Assembly: GCF_001514115.1 (NCBI RefSeq) | Contig: NZ_KQ948453.1 | Coordinates: 354,659-418,658, forward strand | Length of the DNA stretch: 64,000 nt | Direction of reading: 5' to 3' | DNA from: Streptomyces olivochromogenes | Lineage (GTDB): Bacteria; Actinomycetota; Actinomycetes; Streptomycetales; Streptomycetaceae | Part shown: positions 10,779 through 19,479 of the stretch, one piece after another | How the letters are laid out: every line of letters begins with the position of its first letter | Position numbering within the stretch: the first letter of the stretch is position 1 | Notes under the pieces: generated by a model | The model's database searches: none | What the model was told of the DNA's origin: nothing | Seen by the model: only the letters and a program-made list of their open reading frames with translations | Made by a program: the position numbers and the translations under genes

Positions 10779-12283
10779 GCCGCCGCCGGTGGCCACGGGT
10801 GCGGGCGTGTGTACGTCGGCTGCCGCTCGCGCGCACGATGCGGGCCCGCCTCACCGCCGGGCTCCTGGTGCTGCTCGCCGTCAGCTGCGCCGCCGTCGGG
10901 GTGGCCGCGGTGTACGAACTGAACGGCTTCCTCACCGGCCGCCTCGACCAGCAGCTGCACGATGTGGGAGTGCGGTTCCCCGCGAGCCTGGAGCACGGCG
11001 CCGTCAAGCCGTCGGACCATGACGGCGACGAGCACGGCGACACCCGGCGGCAGAGCACCGGCACCTTCGGCGCGCGGCTGGTCGGCCGGGACGTCACCAA
11101 CGCGGCGGTCGTGCCCTCCGGCCAGAACCTCACCGACCTGAACGTGTCCCTGACCACCTCCGACCGGCAGACCCTGGCCGGCATCCCCACCGACGGCCGC
11201 GCCCACACCGTCTGCCTGTCGGCACTCGGCGACTACCGCGTGCTGGCGGCGCGCGGACTGGACGGCGACGTCCTGATCACCGGGCTGCCGATGGAACCGG
11301 TCACGGCCGCCGTGCACCGTCTGGAACTGGTCGCCGGCTGTGTCTTCGGCCTGGCCCTCGTGGTCGCCGGAGTCGCCGGAGCCCTGTGGGTGCGCTGGTC
11401 GCTGCGCCCACTGAGCCGGGTCGCCGCGACCGCGACCCGGGTCAGTGAGCTGCCGCTCGCCAGCGGTGAGGTGGCGCTGCCGCCGCGTGCGCCGGAGCAG
11501 GACCCGCGCAGCGAGGTGGGCCGCCTCGCCGGTGCCTTCAACCGGATGCTCGGCCATGTCGAGGACGCCCTGACCAAGCGGCACGCGAGCGAGGAACGGC
11601 TGCGCAGCTTCGCGGCCGACGCCAGCCATGAGCTGCGCACGCCGGTCGCCTCGGTCCGCGGCCACGCCGAGCTGGCGCTGCTGCACCCGGACCCGGTGCC
11701 GCCCAAGGTCACCCGGGCCCTCGAACGCATCGCCGCCGAGTCGGCGCGGATGGGCGAGATGGTCGACGACCTGCTCCTGCTCGCCCGCCTCGACGCGGGC
11801 CGCCCCCTGGAGCGCCTTCCGGTCGACCTCACCCACCTCGTCCTCGACTCGGTCACCGACGCCCGCGCCGCGGGCCCCGACCACCGCTGGACGCTGGAAC
11901 TGCCGGAGGAACCGGTCACGGTGACGGGCGACGCCCACCGGCTCCAACAGGTGTTGGCCAACCTGTTGGCCAACGCCCGTTGGCACACGCCCGTCGGCAC
12001 CAAGGTCACGGTGTCCCTGGAGACCGACGCCAAAACGGCCGTCCTGACGGTCCACGACGACGGCCCGGGAGTTCCGGAGGACGTCCAGCCCGGCGTCTTC
12101 GAACGCTTCACCAGAGCCGACCGCCGCCGCAGCGGTGGAGCGGGCGGTGGCGCGGGCCTCGGGCTGGCCATCGTGGCGGCCGTGGTGGAGGCCCACGGCG
12201 GCACCGTCGGACTGGAGAGCCGTCCGGGGGCGACGACGTTCACGGTTCGTCTCTCGAGCAACGGTGGCGGAGGCGCCCCCTGA
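10775..12283 (+). CDS. Sensor histidine kinase
   Basis: A 502-residue transmembrane kinase paired with the regulator before it. Two membrane segments (about 23-45 and 185-208) enclose an extracytoplasmic sensor region of about 140 residues that is rich in charged residues and has one Cys and several His. A HAMP linker follows, then the dimerisation helix with the phospho-His in ASHELRTPVASVRGH (near 283) and the ATPase domain with N box QQVLANLLANARWHT, DDGPGVPEDV and GGAGLGLAIVAAVV. The signal is unknown; the neighbouring flavin reductases suggest a redox, metal or copper-type cue, but nothing in the sequence proves it. The stop codon lies inside the terminator hairpin at 12273. Confidence 0.93.
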   Translation: MSRRRWPRVRACVRRLPLARTMRARLTAGLLVLLAVSCAAVGVAAVYELNGFLTGRLDQQLHDVGVRFPASLEHGAVKPSDHDGDEHGDTRRQSTGTFGARLVGRDVTNAAVVPSGQNLTDLNVSLTTSDRQTLAGIPTDGRAHTVCLSALGDYRVLAARGLDGDVLITGLPMEPVTAAVHRLELVAGCVFGLALVVAGVAGALWVRWSLRPLSRVAATATRVSELPLASGEVALPPRAPEQDPRSEVGRLAGAFNRMLGHVEDALTKRHASEERLRSFAADASHELRTPVASVRGHAELALLHPDPVPPKVTRALERIAAESARMGEMVDDLLLLARLDAGRPLERLPVDLTHLVLDSVTDARAAGPDHRWTLELPEEPVTVTGDAHRLQQVLANLLANARWHTPVGTKVTVSLETDAKTAVLTVHDDGPGVPEDVQPGVFERFTRADRRRSGGAGGGAGLGLAIVAAVVEAHGGTVGLESRPGATTFTVRLSSNGGGGAP

Positions 12284-12311
12284 GGGGCGCGAGGAACCGC
12301 GCGACCAGCCA
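12273..12311 (+). terminator. Terminator hairpin plus dispersed tail repeat
   Basis: Hairpin GCGCCCC-CTGA-GGGGCGC contains the kinase stop codon and is followed by the tail GAGGAACCGCGCGACCAGCC. The same hairpin-plus-tail unit occurs after several genes in this window (17698, 21004, 40744, 57571). Confidence 0.75.
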
Positions 12312-12353
12312 CGGACGACCGGCAGACGCCCACGACCCTGGCTCCGACGGCGC

Positions 12354-13043
12354 TCAGTACCGCGTGATCGCCGTTACCCCACTCACCGTCCCGATCGACA
12401 TCCGCGGCCCCCGCGCAGGATCGACCCACCCGAGAACCCGCCGCATCGCGTCCGCCGACACCGACACGCAACCAGCGGTCGCCGCCCGCCCGTTGACGTG
12501 CAGGAAGATTCCCGCGCCGCGGCCTCGCACGGGCCGCTCGTAGTTGAACCCCACGACCAGCGCGTACGCGTACTGCGTCGCGTACGCGATCAGATGCTCG
12601 GACTCGGACGCTCGGCAGTCGGCCGGCCGCGGCTCGGTCCACCGGTTGTAGGAACGGGAGTCGTTGTCCTGGCACCACCAGGACTCCTCCCGCACCCGCC
12701 GGTAGGGAACCGCGGTGCCGTCCGGCGCGGCCTTGATCCCGAAGGCGAACGGAAGGTCGTACAGCCCCGTGGGTGTCGTGTTCGACCCCTGCTTGCGTGA
12801 GCCCCCCTCCACCAGCCCCTTCGCCCCGAAGCGCGCCGCCGCCGAACCGGCCTTCACCCAGTGCCCGTCCCGCCGGTCCCACCAGGTGAGCGTGCCCGAC
12901 GTCGAGTCCCCGCGGGGCGCCTGAGCCGTGATCAGCTGGCTGCCGCCACCGGTGTCCGCCATCTGTTCAGGGAGAGTGGGGGGATCGCTGGGGGCCAGGA
13001 CGAGCAGGGACGCGGACGCGAGGGCGGCGGCTGCGAGGCGCAT
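12354..13043 (-). CDS. Secreted L,D-transpeptidase-like (YkuD) protein
   Basis: A 229-residue protein with an N-terminal signal peptide (MRLAAAALASASLLVLAPSD). The YkuD fold covers about residues 60-225: KQGSNTTPTGLY is the typical entry motif and FLHVNGRAATAGCVSV holds the His and the catalytic Cys of the family (HxN...GC). Family enzymes form 3-3 peptidoglycan cross-links or attach proteins; some members of this L,D-transpeptidase-like subgroup have no tested activity. It starts 3 bases after the stop of the PNPOx-family gene, so the two are probably cotranscribed and coupled. A three-residue C-terminal tail (TRY) follows the domain. Confidence 0.85.
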   Translation of the reverse strand: MRLAAAALASASLLVLAPSDPPTLPEQMADTGGGSQLITAQAPRGDSTSGTLTWWDRRDGHWVKAGSAAARFGAKGLVEGGSRKQGSNTTPTGLYDLPFAFGIKAAPDGTAVPYRRVREESWWCQDNDSRSYNRWTEPRPADCRASESEHLIAYATQYAYALVVGFNYERPVRGRGAGIFLHVNGRAATAGCVSVSADAMRRVLGWVDPARGPRMSIGTVSGVTAITRY

Positions 13044-13046
13044 GGC

Positions 13047-13634
13047 TCAGACCGTACGGGGAGGCAGCGGGAGCGGCAGCCCGGGCAGGCCGTCCAGGCT
13101 CGTCGCCACGTGGTCCTTCTTGGTGAAGTACTCGCTCAGCGAGGCGTCGTCCTCGCGCGCGAAGCGCTTGCCGTGCAGGTCGCGGTCCGCTTCGTACGAC
13201 ATGAAGGGCACCGCGTAGCCGCAGGTGTCCCGGACGAGTTCGGCGGTCACGACGATGATCGCGCGCAGACCGTGCGGGGTCGGGTCGATGCCGGGGAAGT
13301 GCGTGAGCAGTTCCTCGAAGCGGGGGTCGTCGCGGAAGACGGGCTCGCCGTGGCCGTGCACCCGGACGATGTTCGGCGGGCCCTGGAAGGCGCACCACAT
13401 GAGGGTGATCCGGCCGTTCTCCCGGAGATGGGCGATCGTCTCCGCGTTGCTGCCGGCGAAGTCCAGGTAGGCGACGGTGAGTTCGTCGAGCACGACGAAC
13501 GAGCCGGTGAGGCCCTTGGGGGAGAGGTTGACCGTGCCGTCCCCGGACAGGGGTGCGGTCGCGGTGAAGAAGAGGGGCTGCGCCTCGATGAACGAACGCA
13601 GCCTGCCGTCTATGCGCTCATAAGTCTTTCCCAT
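13047..13634 (-). CDS. Pyridoxamine 5'-phosphate oxidase family protein
   Basis: A 195-residue cytoplasmic protein with the split-barrel fold of PNPOx-like flavoproteins: FFTATAPLSGDGTVNLSPKG near the start, then TVAYLDFAGSNAETIAHLRENGRITLMW, a layout known from FMN- or F420-binding family members. True pyridoxamine oxidases have a C-terminal catalytic region that I cannot see here, so PLP synthesis is unlikely. The substrate is unknown. It is the first gene of a two-gene minus-strand unit with the YkuD gene. The space upstream (13635-13768) contains the terminator of the next gene. ATG start at 13634. Confidence 0.85.
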   Translation of the reverse strand: MGKTYERIDGRLRSFIEAQPLFFTATAPLSGDGTVNLSPKGLTGSFVVLDELTVAYLDFAGSNAETIAHLRENGRITLMWCAFQGPPNIVRVHGHGEPVFRDDPRFEELLTHFPGIDPTPHGLRAIIVVTAELVRDTCGYAVPFMSYEADRDLHGKRFAREDDASLSEYFTKKDHVATSLDGLPGLPLPLPPRTV

Positions 13635-13715
13635 GTCTAATGATTATTGGGCAAGACCGTTCGCCTGTCTAAGGAATTCACCCGTCCGGCGCATTCGTTC
13701 ACGTGGCGGACGGCC

Positions 13716-13762
13716 CCGTGGCCGCTGCGCCCCGGTCGGCGGACGGGGAGCAGCGGCCACGG
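13716..13762. terminator. Long-stem hairpin terminator
   Basis: CCGTGGCCGCTG pairs perfectly with CAGCGGCCACGG across 23 bases, and the loop itself holds an inner CCCCG/CGGGG stem. It lies 7 bases beyond the stop of the minus-strand gene at 13769, so it most likely ends that transcript. Confidence 0.82.
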
Positions 13763-13768
13763 AAGACG

Positions 13769-14635
13769 TCACTTGTTGAGCGTGCAGGTCGCGAGGGAGT
13801 CCAGACCCGTGGGCTTGGCCGCGGTGCGGCCGATGGAGATGGCGATGCGGTCGATGGTCGACTTCCGCTTGTCCGCGAGGGGGCCGAGGATCGCGTTCTG
13901 CACGAAGTTCGGGCCGCCCTGGCCGACGGTGTTCGCCAGTCGGGTGTTCGCCTCGGTGATCTGGGTGTTCAGGAGCGTGAGGTTGCGGGTGACCTCGGCC
14001 TGCGCGGAGGCGGGGATCGCGGGCAGCTTCGACGCGACGTCCGGGCAGGTGATGGTGCCGGCGGCGGTGGTGCTGCCGGTGTTGCCCGTGGCGCCCGTGT
14101 TTCCGGTGTTCCCCGTGTTGCCGGCCTGCTGGGTGGCCGTCGCGCTCGGGGCCGCGGTGGCCGCGGCGCCGCCCGTGTTCACGCCGTTCGCGTTCAGGGT
14201 GCAGGGCGCGAGCGAGTCGAGACCCGTGGGCTTGGCCGCGGTGCGGCCGATCGCGGTGGCGATGCGGTTGATCGTCGCCACCCGCTTGTCCTTGAGGGGG
14301 CCGAGGATCGCGTTCTGGACGAAGTTCGGGCCGCCCTGGCCGACGGTGTCGACGAGCCGCTTGTCGGCCTCGGCGATCTGGGTGTCCAGGAGGGTGAGGT
14401 TGCGGGTGACCTCGGCCTGCGCGGAGGCGGGGATCGCGGGCAGGCTCGGCGCGACGGCCGGGCAGTTCACCGTGCCCGGGGAGGTCGCGGCCTTGGTGGT
14501 GGCGTTCGTGCTGCTCTTGGACGTCTCCCCGGCCAAGGCGTTGCCGGCGATCACGGCTCCGGAGAGCACCACCGCGGCGGTGCCGCCGATCATCAGGACG
14601 CGGCGCTTGTTGTACTTCGGAAGGGCCCTGGACAT
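13769..14635 (-). CDS. Secreted protein with two copies of an unknown Cys-bounded domain
   Basis: I do not recognise a named family. The 288-residue product has a signal peptide ([20 protein letters not shown]), then two ~92-residue repeats that each begin at a Cys ([40 protein letters not shown]) and end at CTLN. Each copy contains [17 protein letters not shown] and [15 protein letters not shown]. With two Cys per copy, one disulfide per domain is plausible. The linker is Asn-Thr-Gly-rich (GNTGNTGNTGATGNTG). The copies are 417 bp apart and very similar at DNA level, which points to a recent internal duplication. The helical content and secretion suggest an extracellular or wall-associated role, but no function can be given. 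Divergent from argG. Confidence 0.85.
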   Translation of the reverse strand: MSRALPKYNKRRVLMIGGTAAVVLSGAVIAGNALAGETSKSSTNATTKAATSPGTVNCPAVAPSLPAIPASAQAEVTRNLTLLDTQIAEADKRLVDTVGQGGPNFVQNAILGPLKDKRVATINRIATAIGRTAAKPTGLDSLAPCTLNANGVNTGGAAATAAPSATATQQAGNTGNTGNTGATGNTGSTTAAGTITCPDVASKLPAIPASAQAEVTRNLTLLNTQITEANTRLANTVGQGGPNFVQNAILGPLADKRKSTIDRIAISIGRTAAKPTGLDSLATCTLNK

Positions 14636-14708
14636 GCGGAAGCCTCACTCGGTTCGGGGGTGGGGGACCGTCCGGTGGTCGTCCGGGCGGTCCGTTGCTC
14701 GTCGCGCC

Positions 14709-14771
14709 TCGGTCTGCGAAGACCTCGGCGGCTAAGACCTCTGTGTACGAAAACCTCGGTGTACGAAAACG
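14709..14771. repeat. Four tandem 15-16-bp units in the argG upstream region
   Basis: On the minus strand the units read GGTTTTCGTACACCGA, GGTTTTCGTACACAGA, GGTCTTAGCCGCCGA and GGTCTTCGCAGACCGA. They sit 75-135 bases upstream of the secreted double-domain gene and 170 bases upstream of argG. The regular spacing suggests a multi-site operator or a repeat expansion. Confidence 0.6.
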
Positions 14772-14878
14772 CGGCGCCTGCGTTCGGGGAGAAGTACGAG
14801 AAAGCGCGTTCCATCGTTCAAACAGCCTCAGACATTTTCGATCAGGGTTCCCCATGGCTCCTTCGAGGGGGACCGCGA

Positions 14879-14914
14879 TTGACGAATCATGCGGAGTGCT
14901 GCATACTCATGCAT
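14879..14914 (+). promoter_or_regulatory. argG promoter with overlapping ArgR box
   Basis: A -35 TTGACG (14879-14884) and a -10 CATACT (14902-14907) stand 17 bases apart. The -10 is covered by the palindrome TGCATACTCATGCA (14900-14913), a good match to bacterial ARG boxes as AT-rich inverted TGCAT/ATGCA halves. A further half-like GAATGCA follows at 14921. ArgR bound here would block RNA polymerase directly. Confidence 0.72.
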
Positions 14915-14943
14915 ACCAGCGAATGCAGTGTGAGGAGAAACCC

Positions 14944-16137
14944 GTGACCGAGCGCGTCGTACTCGCCTACTCAGGCGGTCTGGACACCTCCGTCGCCATC
15001 GGCTGGATCGCCGAGGAGACGGGCGCCGAGGTCATCGCCGTCGCGGTCGACGTCGGTCAGGGCGGCGAGGACCTGGACGTCATCCGCAAGCGCGCCCTCG
15101 CCTGCGGTGCCGTCGAGGCCGAGGTCGCGGACGCCAAGGACGAGTTCGCCGAGGAGTACTGCCTCCCGGCGATCAAGGCCAACGCCCTCTACATGGACCG
15201 CTATCCGCTGGTGTCGGCCCTTTCCCGGCCGACCATCGTCAAGCACCTCGTCGCCGCCGCCCACAAGCACGGCGCCACGACGGTCGCCCACGGCTGCACC
15301 GGCAAGGGCAACGACCAGGTGCGGTTCGAGGCCGGCATCGTCGCCCTCGCCCCCGACCTCAAGTGCATCGCCCCGGTCCGCGACTACGCGATGACCCGTG
15401 ACAAGGCGATCGCCTTCTGCGAGCAGAAGAACCTCCCGATCGCCACCAGCAAGAAGTCCCCGTACTCCATCGACCAGAACGTCTTCGGGCGCGCGGTCGA
15501 GACGGGCTTCCTGGAGGACATCTGGAACGCGCCGATCGAGGACATCTACGAGTACACCTCGAACCCGGCCCAGGCCCGCGAGGCCGACGAGGTCGTCATC
15601 TCCTTCAAGGAGGGCGTCCCGGTCGCCATCGACGGCAGGCCCGTCACCGTCCTGCAGGCCATCCAGCAGCTCAACGTGCGCGCCGGCGCCCAGGGCATCG
15701 GCCGGATCGACATGGTCGAGGACCGGCTCGTGGGCATCAAGTCCCGCGAGGTGTACGAGGCCCCGGGCGCGATCGCGCTCATCACGGCCCACCAGGAGCT
15801 GGAGAACGTCACCGTCGAGCGTGAACTCGCCCGCTACAAGCGGCAGGTCGAGCAGCGCTGGGGCGAACTGGTCTACGACGGCCAGTGGTTCTCCCCGCTC
15901 AAGCGCGCCCTGGACGGCTTCATCGACGAGGCCAACCAGCACGTCAACGGCGACATCCGGATGACCCTGCACGGCGGCCGCGCGGTCGTCACCGGACGGC
16001 GCTCCGAGACCTCGCTCTACGACTTCGACCTGGCGACGTACGACACGGGCGACACGTTCGACCAGGCCGCCGCCAAGGGCTTCATCGACATCTACAGCCT
16101 GTCGTCGAAGATCGCCGCGAAGCGGGACCTGGCGTAA
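14944..16137 (+). CDS. argG: Argininosuccinate synthase
   Basis: ArgG joins citrulline and aspartate using ATP, the penultimate step of arginine synthesis. The 397-residue protein has the N-type ATP pyrophosphatase loop [14 protein letters not shown] at the N-terminus, the citrulline/aspartate site [13 protein letters not shown] and [12 protein letters not shown]. The GTG at 14944 is chosen because GAGGAGAAA lies just before it and the protein then begins at the conserved [10 protein letters not shown]; a longer in-frame reading from 14695 runs through the promoter and ArgR box. It is followed by a 121-bp gap and argH. Confidence 0.97.
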   Translation: MTERVVLAYSGGLDTSVAIGWIAEETGAEVIAVAVDVGQGGEDLDVIRKRALACGAVEAEVADAKDEFAEEYCLPAIKANALYMDRYPLVSALSRPTIVKHLVAAAHKHGATTVAHGCTGKGNDQVRFEAGIVALAPDLKCIAPVRDYAMTRDKAIAFCEQKNLPIATSKKSPYSIDQNVFGRAVETGFLEDIWNAPIEDIYEYTSNPAQAREADEVVISFKEGVPVAIDGRPVTVLQAIQQLNVRAGAQGIGRIDMVEDRLVGIKSREVYEAPGAIALITAHQELENVTVERELARYKRQVEQRWGELVYDGQWFSPLKRALDGFIDEANQHVNGDIRMTLHGGRAVVTGRRSETSLYDFDLATYDTGDTFDQAAAKGFIDIYSLSSKIAAKRDLA

Positions 16138-16192
16138 CGGCTCGCACAGCGGCTCGCGTACGACGAGGTCCACCCCCAACGCACTAGCCTGA

Positions 16193-17692
<1,500 letters not shown>

Positions 17693-17697
17693 GAAAA

Positions 17698-17739
17698 GCG
17701 CCCCGCAAGGGGCGCGGGGAGCTGCGCGACAAGCCACGA
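17698..17739 (+). terminator. argH terminator with dispersed tail repeat
   Basis: Hairpin GCGCCCC-GCAA-GGGGCGC directly after argH, followed by GGGGAGCTGCGCGACAAGCC. Same build as the copies at 12273 and 57571. Confidence 0.8.
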
Positions 17740-17853
17740 CGAACTCGCACTCGCCGAAGCACCGCACGCAACGAGCTCTGAGGCGAGAGCCGAAGGTCAT
17801 CGCGGGTTACGTTGGTCAGGAGCCGTACCGGAGCCGACCGAACGGAGCCCGCG

Positions 17854-18825
17854 ATGCCCTTCGCCCGTCTCGCCACCGCCACGACGCCCACCTGCCACAT
17901 CGGCCTGGGCCTCGCCGCCGTCGGCCGCCCGGGGTACATCAACCTCGGCCGGGACCATGACCTCGGAGAGGACCGCAGCGTCGAAACGCTGCGCGCCCGC
18001 ACCCACGAACTCCTCGACGCCGCCTACGCCCAGGGCGTGCGCTACTTCGACGCGGCCCGCTCCTACGGCCGTTCGGAGGAGTTCCTCGCCGACTGGCTGA
18101 AGAGCCGGCCGGATGTCGACGACGTGGTCATCGGGAGCAAGTGGGGCTACACCTACACCGCGGACTGGACCACCGACGCCGAGAAGCACGAGGTCAAGGA
18201 CCACACCCTCGCCACGTACGAGCGACAGCGCGCCGAGACCGCCGCGCTGCTCGGTGACCGGCTCGACCTCTACCAGATCCACTCGGTGACCCCGGACAGC
18301 CCGGCCCTCACCGACAAGGAACTCCACGCGAAACTCGCCGAGGCGGCCGCTCAGGGCCTTTCGATCGGGTTCTCCACGAGCGGACCCGCTCAGGCTGACG
18401 CCATCCGCGCCGCGCTCGCCGTGACGGTCGACGGCGAGCCTCTCTTCCGTACCGTCCAGTCGACGTACAACGTCCTGGAGACCTCGGCGGCTCCCGCCCT
18501 CGCCGAGGCGCACGACGCCGGGCTCACGGTGATCGTCAAGGAGGGCATGGCCAACGGCCGCCTGGCCGCCGAGCACGCGCCGGACGCGGTGCGGGCGATC
18601 GCCGAGGAGACGGGCCTCGGCGCCGACGCCGTCTCCCTCGCGCTGATCCTGCGGCAGCCCTGGGCCGGAGTCGTCCTCTCGGGCGCCGCCACCTCCGCCC
18701 AGCTCGCCTCGAACCTGCACGCGGCCGTCGTCGACCTGGACGAGGACCAGCTGACCCGCCTCGCGGCGCTCGCGGAGGACCCGGACGTGTACTGGGAGCG
18801 GCGCGGGCAGCTGCCCTGGCACTGA
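17854..18825 (+). CDS. Aldo/keto reductase
   Basis: A 323-residue NADPH-dependent oxidoreductase of the aldo/keto reductase superfamily, expected as a cytoplasmic TIM barrel. The catalytic tetrad is visible: Asp and Tyr in YFDAARSYGRSEEFL, Lys in VIGSKWGYTY and His in YQIHSVT. The C-terminal SGAATSAQLASNL is the usual cofactor-phosphate binding region. The substrate cannot be read from sequence. ATG at 17854 is chosen for AACGGAG before it; the earlier in-frame start at 17812 would add 14 atypical residues. It stands alone between argH and the TetR unit. Confidence 0.9.
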   Translation: MPFARLATATTPTCHIGLGLAAVGRPGYINLGRDHDLGEDRSVETLRARTHELLDAAYAQGVRYFDAARSYGRSEEFLADWLKSRPDVDDVVIGSKWGYTYTADWTTDAEKHEVKDHTLATYERQRAETAALLGDRLDLYQIHSVTPDSPALTDKELHAKLAEAAAQGLSIGFSTSGPAQADAIRAALAVTVDGEPLFRTVQSTYNVLETSAAPALAEAHDAGLTVIVKEGMANGRLAAEHAPDAVRAIAEETGLGADAVSLALILRQPWAGVVLSGAATSAQLASNLHAAVVDLDEDQLTRLAALAEDPDVYWERRGQLPWH

Positions 18826-18874
18826 CCGCGGCGGAAATCCCGGCACCGCAAAAGTCAACAAAATGGGACGCGGG

Positions 18875-18932
18875 TGAGACTCGCACGCTCCTGATGAGAC
18901 AAGTATGTCTCACATGGGGTACCGTTGTCTCA
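18875..18932. promoter_or_regulatory. TetR-type operator
   Basis: A perfect inverted repeat TGAGACA-AGTA-TGTCTCA (18895-18912), with extra half sites TGAGAC at 18875 and TGTCTCA at 18926-18932 that reaches the A of the tetR start codon. This is typical for self-regulation by the TetR protein that follows. Confidence 0.78.
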
Positions 18933-19477
18933 TGGCCGTCGACCGTGACCACGTGCTGCGCAGCGCAGCCGCCCTGCTCACCCGCAAATCCACCGCCACC
19001 ATGGACGAGGTCGCCCGGGCGGCCGGGATCAGCCGGGCCACGCTGCACCGCCAGTTCGCCGGACGGGACGCGCTCGTCCGCGCACTGGAGGCCCTCGGCA
19101 TCGAGGAGTGCGAGGCGGCGCTCGATGCCACCCGCCTCGACGAGGGCACCGCTCAGGAGGCCCTGCGCCGCCTGGTGAAGGAGCTCGAACGAGTGGCCGG
19201 TCTGCTCGCCTTCCTCTACACCGAGAACCAACTGTTCGAGGGTGAGGGGCAGAACGAGGGCTGGGCCCGGCTCGATGCCCGGATGGCCGCCCTGTTCCGG
19301 CGCGGCCAGGAAGACGGCGAGTTCCGCATCGACCTCAGCCCCGCCTGGCTCACCGAGGCGCTCTACGGGCTGATGGCCTCGGGCGCGTGGGCCGTGACCG
19401 AGGGCCGCGTCGCCGCCAAGGACTTCCACTACATGATCGTCGAGCTGCTGCTCGGCGGCGCACTACGGAGAGAGTGA
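18932..19477 (+). CDS. TetR-family transcriptional regulator
   Basis: A 181-residue repressor. The N-terminal helix-turn-helix (about 5-50; ATMDEVARAAGISRATLHRQFAGRDAL) is typical. The C-terminal ligand domain (about 60-181) is rich in Trp, Leu and Phe and should bind a hydrophobic effector. The ATG at 18932 starts at the usual MAVDRDHVLR; in-frame ATGs at 18905 and 18914 sit inside the operator. It is followed 2 bases later by a DHA2 transporter, so the pair probably forms an autoregulated drug-efflux unit. Confidence 0.9.
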   Translation: MAVDRDHVLRSAAALLTRKSTATMDEVARAAGISRATLHRQFAGRDALVRALEALGIEECEAALDATRLDEGTAQEALRRLVKELERVAGLLAFLYTENQLFEGEGQNEGWARLDARMAALFRRGQEDGEFRIDLSPAWLTEALYGLMASGAWAVTEGRVAAKDFHYMIVELLLGGALRRE

Positions 19478-19479
19478 TC

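Noticed and set aside
14695-14943. Longer argG reading with 83 extra codons
   Set aside because: It would run through the promoter and the ArgR box; GTG at 14944 has a good ribosome-binding site and begins at the conserved residues.
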